A stretch of DNA of 64,000 nucleotides from Clusia tigrina (lineage: Eukaryota > Arthropoda > Insecta > Diptera > Clusiidae): the NCBI GenBank assembly GCA_920105625.2, contig OV050031.1, forward strand, positions 73,665,995 to 73,729,994, in the 5' to 3' direction. The stretch's first letter is position 1. Every line of letters begins with the position of its first letter. This document shows, in pieces, positions 11,336 through 21,469 of the stretch. The position numbers and the translations under genes were made by a program. The notes under the pieces were generated by a model. The model had not been told where the DNA came from and made no database searches. It saw only the letters and a list, made by a program, of their open reading frames with translations.

Positions 11336-11344
11336 GGATAAGGG
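11336..11344 (+). other. Polypurine-like tract before LTR 2
   Basis: GGATAAGGG directly abuts the LTR start. The same tract precedes LTR 3 and LTR 5; LTR 4 has GGATGAGGG. It is the expected place for second-strand priming. It is short and interrupted by T, so its function is inferred from position. Confidence 0.5.
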
Positions 11345-11915
11345 TGTAGTGTATGAAAAGCATAATGTATATATATACACACAAACGCCAACACCATACG
11401 CGGCGTAGGCACATGCAATGTGAGCGGAGACCCAACGTAAGTACATCGAACTCTCATATAAGAATATGTACGTTATGAAGCGCGAACAGCGCGCACGTTT
11501 TTGATTACGTTGCATTCTAATGTTCGATGCCCTCGAACGAATGTACGCTGGCATTGACCGTGATACTTTCCGCTGACATTGCAAAAGCCGTCTTTATGTA
11601 TTAAGAACCATATTATATACTAAGTCTAAGCACATAAGAAGTATAAATAGCAATAAGATTTTACCAATAAATCAGATTCGATCTGGAAACCAAACCTTTC
11701 GTTTCTCATTAAATATTTGGCTGTACTCCAGTAGTCGCCGATTGAAATTGTGCGCAAGCTCTCGCGCCGCTAAATAATACTTTGAGCCCATCTGTACATA
11801 GCGATCATATATTTTGCTTCATACACTAATATTTGGCTGTACTCTCGTAGTCGCCGATTGAAATTGTGTGCTAGCTCTCGCGCCGCTAAATTAATTAATT
11901 GAGCCCATCTTTACA
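11345..11915 (+). repeat. LTR 2 (571 bp, shared between units 1 and 2)
   Basis: TGTAGTGTATGAAAAGC ... CATCTTTACA. It lacks 7 bp relative to LTR 1 just before the TATA box (AAGAAGTATAAATAG). The pol remnant of unit 1 ends 108 bases upstream and the leader of unit 2 starts directly after it, with no target duplication on either side. It therefore serves as 3' LTR of unit 1 and 5' LTR of unit 2. Confidence 0.92.
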
Positions 11916-12050
11916 TGGCGATCCTGCCATCTTTACATGGCGATCCTGCCAAACTGGCAATTCTCTTATTAATCCTGCCAAACTGGCACTTTATTAAAAA
12001 CCCAAAAATTTTAAAGAATCCTAAAATAATCCTAAAACTGCAATAAGAAG

Positions 12051-12128
12051 ATGAATACCGATTTCCACCGACTATTCGAAAAATTTCAACAACTGGCAGA
12101 GCAACACATCCAGAAGGAAGACTCCTAG
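12051..12128 (+). pseudogene. 25-codon gag-start remnant, unit 2
   Basis: Same ORF as at 8316 (MNTDFHRLF...), with the same stop. It confirms that the gag/captured-gene junction existed before the array formed. Confidence 0.4.
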
Positions 12129-12200
12129 CTACAATCTCACACCCACTTCAAAAAAAGGCAGTAATAAGACAACATAAAATCGACCAAAGTTGTTTTCAAA

Positions 12201-12575
12201 ATGCAGTGCGGTCCCAAAAAACTGAATATTTGTGAGCGTTTACCGAACCAACAAAATTTACGCGTCAATTTTAATGAGAGAAGTTCCGAAGTTCAGAAGC
12301 GACAGGAGAAGTTCCTTACCGCCAAATATGGTTTCCATCAGATGAGTGTAATACGAAAGAGACTGGCTTTGGAGATGTGGCTGTGTGATGAAGTGCAGAA
12401 ACTCTTTGATCCACCGGGCGAGGCCATCGAGGTAGACAACGATGAAATTTTAGATATGGACACAGATAACATAAGAGTATCTCATGTCATTAATTTATTG
12501 TCAGTCTGTAAACGACCACAATCGGAAATATCGAAATTTAGCAGTGATCTTTTGGAGCGTGCTAAAACGCTGTAA
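12201..12575 (+). CDS. Captured PPP1R14-like inhibitor, copy 2
   Basis: Intact 124 codons whose predicted protein is identical to copy 1 (Gln32, Cys62, Asn90, Val92). It keeps Thr40 at the presumed regulatory site, the RKRLALEMW helix and the DEILDMDTD acidic block. It lies 286 bases after LTR 2, again after the short gag-start ORF. Identity with copy 1 and shared differences from copies 3 and 4 show that units 1 and 2 are sister duplicates. Confidence 0.77.
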   Translation: MQCGPKKLNICERLPNQQNLRVNFNERSSEVQKRQEKFLTAKYGFHQMSVIRKRLALEMWLCDEVQKLFDPPGEAIEVDNDEILDMDTDNIRVSHVINLLSVCKRPQSEISKFSSDLLERAKTL

Positions 12576-13216
12576 ACATTTAAAACTATTTTTTTTTATC
12601 TCATTTTCTTAAACTATTTTTGTATTTAATATAAAAAAAACTATATATATATATATATATATCTTTGACTTTAATTGTAAATGTTTATAAATAAAAAAAA
12701 AATAATAACAAATGAAATGGTTATAATTTTAGCTTTGCATAATTTTGTCTTTAGAAACAGAGTAAGCGAAACTTCTTACACAAAATTTATTTTAATATTA
12801 TAGTTTAGCAACTTAATACATTTAAATATTAGTTAAGAATCTTTAATATTTTTATATACCTATACATACGTGACTTTTAATTTAATTTAAAGATCATATA
12901 TAATATAAATGTTATTATTATAAATATACTAATACGGAAGAGAATCTAATTGATAATTCATATACATACATATGTAATGGAGAAACATTAAACAAAAGTA
13001 TTAGGAAGCCAAGAAAAATTATAAAATTTATTGCAAAATGTTGCAAAAACAACATCAAAATTTTGTTATGGGCTTAAATTTTAATAGTAAATACACAAAA
13101 ACAAAATTTTACATTTAAGTTTTGAAAAGAAAATATGTATGTGTAGTTAAACCGGTAATTGAAAAGAAATTTTAGCAATTTTATATAGTAAAAAAATTTA
13201 TAGTTGCCACTAACCA
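12576..13216 (+). other. AT-rich 3' UTR-like stretch, unit 2
   Basis: Matches 8841-9519 but has a 21-bp TA tract (12642-12662) and lacks about 40 bp present in unit 1 after TTTTGTTATG (near 9345). No coding sequence seen. Confidence 0.5.
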
Positions 13217-14932
13217 TTAGTATCACTTTTTACAATGACAAGAATACCATTTTGATTTTGACATACTACAAAGAGGAAAATCAAATACCAACGCAGACGC
13301 AGTTTCCAGAATCAAAATTTATTCAGAAACTTTAAAACAAATGATTCCTAAAGAAACCGATAAAAAAGCTAAAGAACATTAATTATAACAAGGGGAATGG
13401 CTGCCAAAAAACATGCAGACCAACAAAAACAAGTAGAATACAAAACCCAAGAGAAGTCTGATCAACTTCATATCTGGGACTGTGCATCTATTACTGACGT
13501 CAGATACATTACAAAATTGAAATTTGAAAAAGCGAACGATATAAATATGAAGAGTACTCAATTAATCTATGAAAAAGATAAGAATATATTGCGCGTAAGG
13601 TACAACGATAATCCACCGAAATCCGTTTCGATTTTGGAGAAGTTGTCACCTCTTAATACAAAAACTATGCATAGTAGATCGAGTGATAACTATACGAAAT
13701 ACGTTTCGATTATGGAGAAGCTAGCATCTGAAATAAAAAAATTAAAAGTCGACATTTTAGCGCTATCGAATAAAGATATAATTTTTGAAGGTATACAAAA
13801 AGAAGAATTTAAAAATATATTTAACAAGCTGCAAGAACAGCAAATTAAAGAAAATCGTTTCGCATACAAGATTATTATATATGAACCCCCTAAAATAATT
13901 GAAAAGGATATAATTAAATATAAATTAATAAATTAATACCACAACTCAACACATGGAGGACACCTTGGTATAAGAAAAACCACTCTAAATCTAAAACAAA
14001 GATATGTGTGGAAAAATATGAGTCGAATGGTGAAAGATTTTATAAAAAACTGTGACACATGCGCACAGAACAAAATAACTAAACATATACACGAAAAAGA
14101 AATAATAACAGACATACCAAACACTAGTTTTGAAGTACTTGAAATAGACACAGTTGGACCACTAAGAATGTCAGACAGATTCAGATACATACTCACAATA
14201 CAGTGCGAACTGACAAAATTTGTAATAGCACACCCAATAGAAACCAAAGACGCTAAAACCGTAGCTAAAACAGTAGTAGAACAATGCATCCTAAAATATG
14301 GCCATTTTAAGACATTAAAATCAGATAGAGGCACTGAGTTCACAAATGAGCTCATGCACAACATTTGCAAATTACTAAACATTGAACAACAATTCTCAAC
14401 ACCATACCATCACCAAACATTAGGATCAGTAGAAAGAAATCACCGCGTATTAAATGAATTCATGTTATCTTTTACCAACGACTATGACTGACACAATTGG
14501 ATCCCGTTCTATACATTTGCATATAATATAACCCCCCATGTAGACACACAATACACACCTTTTGAGCTTGTATATGGCAAATTACCACACCTCTCAAGTA
14601 CTGACAGCCAAGAAAATCCAAAAATATACAATATGGATAACTACGCTAACGAACTCAGGATTAGATTACATTATTCAATAAAAAATGCAAAAGCATTAAT
14701 CGAAAAATCGAAACCACAAAAAAGTATTGTAACACGAAAACACATAAACACACTAGATTTAAATATAGGAGATATGGTATTAGTAAGAAATATGAATAGA
14801 AAGAAAAACCAAAAACCCTACAATGGTCCTTATAGAATAATTGAAATTCGGAATGTAAATTGTCTATTAGAAATAAAAGGAGAAATAAAAGAACTCCATA
14901 AAAACTTATTAAAAAAATATACACCGTTGTGA
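13217..14932 (+). pseudogene. pol remnant, unit 2
   Basis: Same RNase H tail, linker and integrase as unit 1. A one-base deletion near 13372 breaks the linker. From 13397 the frame is continuous to 14932 except for the shared TAA at 13934-13936 and TGA at 14489-14491. The zinc-finger Cys pair (CDTC) and the D, D, E core residues are present. It cannot give full-length integrase without read-through. Confidence 0.84.
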
Positions 14933-15040
14933 AGATAAACAAGTAAAATTTTAAGTAATTAATATAACATAAATACTTTTATAAAAAAAAATTTTTTTGT
15001 TTAAACTCCAACAAAATTTTTTTTCCCAGTCGGATAAGGG

Positions 15041-15615
15041 TGTAGTGTATGAAAAGCATAATGTATATATATACACACAAACGCCAACACCATACGCGGC
15101 GTAGGCACATGCAATGTGAGCGGAGACCCAACGTAAGTACATCGAACTCTCATATAAGAATATGTACGTTATGAAGCGCGAACAGCGCGCACGTTTTTGA
15201 TTACGTTGCATTCTAATGTTCGATGCCCTCGAACGAATGTACGCTGGCATTGACCGTGATACTTTCCGCTGACATTGCAAAAGCCGTCTTTATGTATTAA
15301 GAACCATATTATATACTAAGTCTAAGCACATAAGAAGTATAAATAGCAATAAGATTTTACCAATAAATCAGATTCGATCTGGAAACCAAACCTTTCGTTT
15401 CTCACTAAATATTTGGCTGTACTCCATCCAGTAGTCGCCGATTGAAATTGTGCGCAAGCTCTCGCGCCGCTAAATAATACTTTGAGCCCATCTGTACATA
15501 GCGATCATATATTTCGCTTCATACACTAATATTTGGCTGTACTCTCGTAGTCGCCGATTGAAATTGTATGCTAGCTCTCGCGCCGCTAAATTAATTAATT
15601 GAGCCCATCTTTACA
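15041..15615 (+). repeat. LTR 3 (575 bp, shared between units 2 and 3)
   Basis: Same ends as LTR 2 with the 7-bp deletion, plus a 4-bp local duplication (CTCCATCCAGTAG near 15424). GGATAAGGG lies directly upstream and the leader repeat TGGCGATCC directly downstream. Confidence 0.92.
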
Positions 15616-15750
15616 TGGCGATCCTGCCATCTTTACATGGCGATCCTGCCAAACTGGCAATTCTCTTATTAATCCTGCCAAACTGGCACTTTATTAAAAA
15701 CCCAAAAATTTTAAAGAATCCTAAAATAATCCTAAAACTGCAATAAGAAG

Positions 15751-15828
15751 ATGAATACCGATTTCCACCGACTATTCGAAAAATTTCAACAACTGGCAGA
15801 GCAACACATCCAGAAGGAAGACTCCTAG
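15751..15828 (+). pseudogene. 25-codon gag-start remnant, unit 3
   Basis: Identical to the remnants at 8316 and 12051. Confidence 0.4.
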
Positions 15829-15899
15829 CTACAATCTCACACCCACTTCAAAAAAGGCAGTAATAAGACAACATAAAATCGACCAAAGTTGTTTTCAAA

Positions 15900-16274
15900 A
15901 AGCAGTGCGGTCCCAAAAAACTGAATATTTGTGAGCGTTTACCGAACCAACAAAATTTACGCGTCAATTTTAATGAGAGAAGTTCCGAAGTTAAGAAGCG
16001 ACAGGAGAAGTTCCTAACCGCCAAATATGGCTTCCATCAGATGAGTGTAATACGAAAGAGACTGGCTTTGGAGATGTGGCTGTATGATGAAGTGCAGAAA
16101 CTCTTTGATCGACCGGGCGAGGCCATCGAGGTAGACAACGATGAAATTTTAGATATGGACACAGATGACATAAGAATATCTCATGTCATTAATTTATTGT
16201 CAGTCTGTAAACGACCACAATCGGAAATATCGAAATTTAGCAGTGATCTTTTGGAGCGTGCTAAAACGCTGTAA
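15900..16274 (+). pseudogene. Captured PPP1R14-like gene, copy 3, start codon lost
   Basis: The reading frame is open throughout but the start codon is AAG (15900-15902) instead of ATG. The next in-frame ATG is at 16041 (residue 48), which would omit Thr40, the presumed regulatory phosphorylation site. Differences from copies 1 and 2 are Lys32, Tyr62, Arg71, Asp90 and Ile92; all but Arg71 are shared with copy 4. Likely non-functional as an inhibitor. Confidence 0.75.
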
Positions 16275-16915
16275 ACATTTAAAACTATTTTTTTTATCTC
16301 ATTTTCTTAAACTATTTTTGTATTTAATATAAAAAAAACTATATATATATATATATATCTTTGACTTTAATTGTAAATATTTATAAATAAAAAAGAAATA
16401 ATAACAAATGAAATGGTTATAATTTTAGCTTTGCATAATTTTGTCTTTAGAAACAGAGTAAGCGAAACTTCTTACACAAAATTTATTTTAATATTATAGT
16501 TAAGCAACTTAATACATTTAAATATTAGTTAAGAATCTTTAATATTTTTATATACCTATACATACGTGACTTTTAATTTAATTTAAAGACCATATATAAT
16601 ATAAATGTTATTATTATAAATATATTAATACGGAAGAGAATCTAATTGATAATTTATATACATACATATGTAATGGAGAAACATTAAACAAAAGTATTAG
16701 GAAGCCAATAAAAATTATAAAATTTATTGCAAAATGTTGCAAAAACAACATCAAAATTTTATTATGGGCTTAAATTTTAATAGTAAATACACAAAAACAA
16801 AATTTTACATTTAAGTTTTGAAAAGAAAATATGTATGTGTAGTTAAACCGGTAATTGAAAAGAAATTTTAGCAATTTTATATAGTCAAAAAATTTATAGT
16901 TGCCACTAACCATTA
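16275..16915 (+). other. AT-rich 3' UTR-like stretch, unit 3
   Basis: Same sequence as in the other units with a 19-bp TA tract (16340-16358), the shortest intact one. No coding sequence seen. Confidence 0.5.
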
Positions 16916-18629
16916 GTATCACTTTTTACAATGACAAGAATACCATTTTGATTTTGACATACTACAAAGAGGAAAATTAAATACCAACGCAGACGCAGTT
17001 TCCAGAATCAAAATTTATTCAGAAACTTTAAAACAAATGATTCCTAAAGAAACCGATGAAAAAGCTAAAAGAACATTAATTATAACAAGGGGAATGGCTG
17101 CCAAAAAACATGCAGACCAACAAAAACAAGTAAAATACAAAACCCAAGAGAAGTCTGATCAACTTCATATCTGGGACTGTGCATCTATTACTGACGTCAG
17201 ATACATTACAAAATTGAAATTTGAAAAAGCGAACGATATAAATATGAAGAGTACTCAATTAATCTATGAAAAAGATAAGAATATATTGCGCGTAAGGTAC
17301 AACGATAATCCACCGAAATCCGTTTCGATTTTGGAGAAGTTGTCACCTCTTAATACAAAAACTATGCATAGTAGATCTAGTGATAACTATACGAAATACG
17401 TTTCGATTATGGAGAAGCTAGCATCTGAAATAAAAAAATTAAAAGTCGACATTTTAGCGCTATCGAATAAAGATATAATTTTTGAAGGTATAAAAAAAGA
17501 AGAATTTAAAAATATATCTAACAAGCTGCAAGAACAGCAAATTAAAGAAAATCGTTTCGCATACAAGATTATTATATATGAACCCCCTAAAAGAATTGAA
17601 AAGGATATAATTAAATATAAATTAATAAATTAATACCACAACTCAACACATGGAGGACACCTTGGTATAAGAAAAACCACTCTAAATCTAAAACAAAGAT
17701 ATGTGTGGAAAAATATGAGTCGAATGGTGAAAGATTTTATAAAAAACTGTGACACATGCGCACAGAACAAAATAACTAAACATATACACGAAAAAGAAAT
17801 AATAACAGACATACCAAACACTAGTTTTGAAGTACTTGAAATAGACACAGTTGGACCACTAAGAATGTCAGACAGATTCAGATACATACTCACAATACAG
17901 TGCGAACTGACAAAATTTGTAATAGCACACCCAATAGAAACCAAAGACGCTAAAACCGTAGCTAAAACAGTAGTAGAACAATGCATCCTAAAATATGGCC
18001 ATTTTAAGACATTAAAATCAGATAGAGGCACTGAGTTCACAAATGAGCTCATGCACAACATTTGCAAATCACTAAACATTGAACAACAATTCTCAACACC
18101 ATACCATCACCAAACATTAGGATCAGTAGAAAGAAATCACCGCGTATTAAATGAATTCATGTTATCTTTTACCAACGACTATGACTGACACAATTGGATC
18201 CCGTTCTATACATTTGCATATAATATAACCCCCCATGTAGACACACAATACACACCTTTTGAGCCTGCATATGGCAAATTACCACACCTCTCAAGTACTG
18301 ACAGCCAAGAAAATCCAAAAATATACAATATGGATAACTACGCTAACGAACTCAGGATTAGATTACATTATTCAATAAAAAATGCAAAAGCATTAATCGA
18401 AAAATCGAAACCACAAAAAAGTATTGTAACACGAAAACACATAAACACACTAGATTTAAATATAGGAGATATGGTATTAGTAAGAAATATGAATAGAAAG
18501 AAAAACCAAAAACCCTACAATGGTCTTTATAGAATAATTGAAATTCGGAATGTAAATTGTATATTAGAAATAAAAGGAGAAATAAAAGAACTCCATAAAA
18601 ACTTATTAAAAAAATATACACCGTTGTGA
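16916..18629 (+). pseudogene. pol remnant, unit 3
   Basis: RNase H tail, linker and integrase in one frame from 17037, broken only by the shared TAA (17631-17633) and TGA (18186-18188). The zinc-finger and core acidic residues are intact. Small private changes include GLYRIIEI for GPYRIIEI in the C-terminal domain. Confidence 0.84.
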
Positions 18630-18737
18630 AGATAAACAAGTAAAATTTAAAGTAATTAATATAACATAAATACTTTTATAAAAAAAAATTTTTTTGTTTA
18701 AACACCAACAAAATTTTTTTTCCCAGTCGGATGAGGG

Positions 18738-19308
18738 TGTAGTGTATGAAAAGCATAATGTATATATATACACACAAACGCCAACACCATACGCGGCGTA
18801 GGCACATGCAATGTGAGCGGAGACCCAACGTAAGTACATCGAACTCTCATATAAGAATATGTACGTTATGAAGCGCGAACAGCGCGCACGTTTTTGATTA
18901 CGTTGCATTCTAATGTTCGATGCCCTCGAACGAATGTACGCTGGCATTGACCGTGATACTTTCCGCTGACATTGCAAAAGCCGTCTTTATGTATTAAGAA
19001 CCATATTATATACTAAGTCTAAGCACATAAGAAGTATAAATAGCAATAAGATTTTACCAATAAATCAGATTCGATCTGGAAACCAAACCTTTCGTTTCTC
19101 ATTAAATATTTGGCTGTACTCCAGTAGTCGCCGATTGAAATTGTGCGCAAGCTCTCGCGCCGCTAAATAATACTTTGAGCCCATCTGTACATAGCGATCA
19201 TATATTTTGCTTCATACACTAATATTTGGCTGTACTCTCGTAGTCGCCGATTGAAATTGTGTGCTAGCTCTCGCGCCGCTAAATTAATTAATTGAGCCCA
19301 TCTTTACA
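18738..19308 (+). repeat. LTR 4 (571 bp, shared between units 3 and 4)
   Basis: Same ends and 7-bp deletion as LTR 2. Preceded by GGATGAGGG and followed by the duplicated TGGCGATCCTGCC leader. Confidence 0.92.
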
Positions 19309-19443
19309 TGGCGATCCTGCCATCTTTACATGGCGATCCTGCCAAACTGGCAATTCTCTTATTAATCCTGCCAAACTGGCACTTTATTAAAAACCCAAAA
19401 ATTTTAAAGAATCCTAAAATAATCCTAAAACTGCAATAAGAAG

Positions 19444-19521
19444 ATGAATACCGATTTCCACCGACTATTCGAAAAATTTCAACAACTGGCAGAGCAACAC
19501 ATCCAGAAGGAAGACTCCTAG
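19444..19521 (+). pseudogene. 25-codon gag-start remnant, unit 4
   Basis: Same 25-codon ORF as in the other units, between the leader and the captured gene. Confidence 0.4.
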
Positions 19522-19593
19522 CTACAATCTCACACCCACTTCAAAAAAAGGCAGTAATAAGACAACATAAAATCGACCAAAGTTGTTTTCAAA

Positions 19594-19968
19594 ATGCAGT
19601 GCGGTCCCAAAAAACTGAATATTTGTGAGCGTTTACCGAACCAACAAAATTTACGCGTCAATTTTAATGAGAGAAGTTCCGAAGTTAAGAAGCGACAGGA
19701 GAAGTTCCTAACCGCCAAATATGGTTTCCATCAGATGAGTGTAATACGAAAGAGACTGGCTTTGGAGATGTGGCTGTATGATGAAGTGCAGAAACTCTTT
19801 GATCCACCGGGCGAGGCCATCGAGGTAGACAACGATGAAATTTTAGATATGGACACAGATGACATAAGAATATCTCATGTCATTAATTTATTGTCAGTCT
19901 GTAAACGACCACAATCGGAAATATCGAAATTTAGCAGTGATCTTTTGGAGCGTGCTAAAACGCTGTAA
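19594..19968 (+). CDS. Captured PPP1R14-like inhibitor, copy 4
   Basis: Intact 124 codons with ATG, Thr40, the RKRLALEMW helix and the acidic block. It is the second variant: Lys32, Tyr62, Asp90 and Ile92 replace Gln, Cys, Asn and Val of copies 1 and 2. Its 3' UTR is split 77 bases downstream by a BEL/Pao element. The ORF itself is undamaged, but a transcript reading on would meet the inserted element's 3' LTR in antisense. Confidence 0.77.
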   Translation: MQCGPKKLNICERLPNQQNLRVNFNERSSEVKKRQEKFLTAKYGFHQMSVIRKRLALEMWLYDEVQKLFDPPGEAIEVDNDEILDMDTDDIRISHVINLLSVCKRPQSEISKFSSDLLERAKTL

Positions 19969-20045
19969 ACATTTAAAACTATTTTTTTTATCTCATTTTC
20001 TTAAACTATTTTTGTATTTAATATAAAAAAACTATATATATATAT
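19969..20045 (+). other. 3' UTR-like stretch of unit 4, left part
   Basis: First 77 bases of the UTR-like sequence, ending in 13 bp of TA repeat. It continues at 28504 after the BEL/Pao insertion. TATAT at 20041-20045 is the left target duplication of that insertion. Confidence 0.6.
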
Positions 20046-20497
20046 TGTTTCTTAATGTGGAGACTCCCTCCAATTCCATTGTATGTTGTGATAAGGTATC
20101 TGTTGTCACCTGTTGTCACCTTTAAATTTTCTATATATTATTTATAATAATAGATCCACAAGGAAAAAAAAATGCGTTCTTTAATGTATTTTATAACACT
20201 TCCTTTACTTTAAAACTTGTAATAGCTGGTTAATTATATTTTTATGCTTGGTGCACGTATGGTAGACGTTGAACGAATGACTGCTAAACTTCAACTGGTT
20301 CGGCACGCAGTACTGCCGACCAGCTCTCCTTCGCTGCTTGCGTCAGCACTCTCCTCAAAATAAAGATGGCTGCGGCCTGCTACACGACTTTGGCGGGACC
20401 CAATGAGGCGAATTCTCTCCGCACTGAGCCCCGCGCAGAGTCGCATGGTGACGGTGAGCAGGCAGCAGCCGTTGACAGGAGGGCTCCGGCGCGAACA
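20046..20497 (-). repeat. BEL/Pao 3' LTR (452 bp)
   Basis: On the minus strand it starts TGTTCGCGCCGGAGCC and ends CATTAAGAAACA. It matches 28052-28503 over its full length as far as I can compare by eye, which implies a fairly recent insertion. It contains a direct GTTGTCACCT repeat (+ strand, near 20102). Confidence 0.92.
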
Positions 20498-20510
20498 TGC
20501 CGCCCCCCTT
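20498..20510 (-). other. BEL/Pao polypurine tract
   Basis: On the minus strand AAGGGGGGCGGCA directly precedes the 3' LTR start. Purine-rich and in the expected place for second-strand priming. Confidence 0.6.
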
Positions 20511-20568
20511 GCAGTATTGCAAAAGAGATGACGACCTATTCCCGCCGGCTCCCATCCTGGTGCACCCC

Positions 20569-21231
20569 TCAATGTAAGAGGCGATGATGCCGCCGGTGGC
20601 ACCGGGAGCACCCCGGCTGTTCGCAGCTGTGGGTGAAGTGTTTCACCCCCAGGCACACGAAACACAGCTTCCGGTTTCCGACCGCATCTCTCCTGCGCCG
20701 CGAGGACAAGGACAGGAACTCCTTGCACACTGCGATGGTGTGCCCCCAGCGCTTGCACATCTCGCACGGGCGTTGGGGAGCCGCCGTCGGGTGTACGGCT
20801 ACCTCTGCTGTTTGGGCGGTCGCAGCCACCAGTGGGGCGCGCGATGTCGCAGCCTCCACTGCGGCGCGGGACATCGGATGGGGCGTCCGTGGTGCAACGC
20901 CCCCTGGCGTGGACCCCCGGTTGGGAAGGCGGCGGACGCTCATCGGCCCCGTCGGTAGCGAACGCGTGGCAGATGATGCAGACCGGGCTCGGGGACGCGA
21001 TGGCGACACTGCCGCTGTAGTGGTGGCCTCAAGATGGTCATCGTGGGCGCGAGACGGCGCCACTGCTCCCGGAGGGCGGTATGTTGCAGACCCCTGTAGC
21101 ATCACGGGGGCTGGGAACACCAACTGTACCCGCGGAGCACAGGTACGGCACGGCCCGATGTAGCGTGTTCCACGCCAGTCAGCTCTGCACGATGGGAAGT
21201 TCTGTGGAAAATCAAATTTGTAATTAGGCAT
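20569..21231 (-). CDS. Extra zinc-knuckle ORF downstream of BEL/Pao pol
   Basis: 220 codons from a true ATG. Residues ~40-140 are Ala/Pro/Arg-rich and look disordered. From ~155 it has Cys/His motifs: CEMCKRWGHTIAVC (C-x2-C-x4-H-x4-C), then CFVCLGVKHFTHSC and CSRCHRRHHRLLH, where it stops. This is the pattern found at the nucleocapsid end of BEL/Pao Gag (this element's own Gag has CQERHHTLLH), but the sequence differs clearly from that Gag. It occupies the place of env, 238 bases after pol. TTTTCCACAG at 21211-21202 could be a 3' splice site. I read it as an accessory nucleocapsid-like protein or a Gag fragment from another BEL/Pao lineage. Role unknown. Confidence 0.6.
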   Translation of the reverse strand: MPNYKFDFPQNFPSCRADWRGTRYIGPCRTCAPRVQLVFPAPVMLQGSATYRPPGAVAPSRAHDDHLEATTTAAVSPSRPRARSASSATRSLPTGPMSVRRLPNRGSTPGGVAPRTPHPMSRAAVEAATSRAPLVAATAQTAEVAVHPTAAPQRPCEMCKRWGHTIAVCKEFLSLSSRRRRDAVGNRKLCFVCLGVKHFTHSCEQPGCSRCHRRHHRLLH

Positions 21232-21469
21232 GTGCTTACGAGAAGGCTAGTATTAAAGGTTAGGATGCTACTGGTAGGAAATATAACTTTTTCAAGACTA
21301 CATTCTATCCCGTGGCATAGCCAGGCGAGATCTACTGCTACCGTTTTACGAGAAAGGCTAGTGATTCCATGGAAGAACCGAGGTATACATACAACAGGAA
21401 AGGCTACAAACTAGAGGCTACAAAGGATGGGACTAGCTACGGAAACGACCAAAAGCCCGTATGCCGGGA
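21232..21469 (-). other. Spacer between BEL/Pao pol and the zinc-knuckle ORF
   Basis: 238 bases without a supported ORF. Contains short repeats on the + strand (TTACGAGAAGGCTAGT near 21235 and TTACGAGAAAGGCTAGT near 21346). Confidence 0.5.

Noticed and set aside
20584..21163. Plus-strand ORFs opposite the BEL/Pao zinc-knuckle ORF
   Set aside because: Antisense to a frame with clear Cys/His motifs, in GC-rich DNA where open frames are common.
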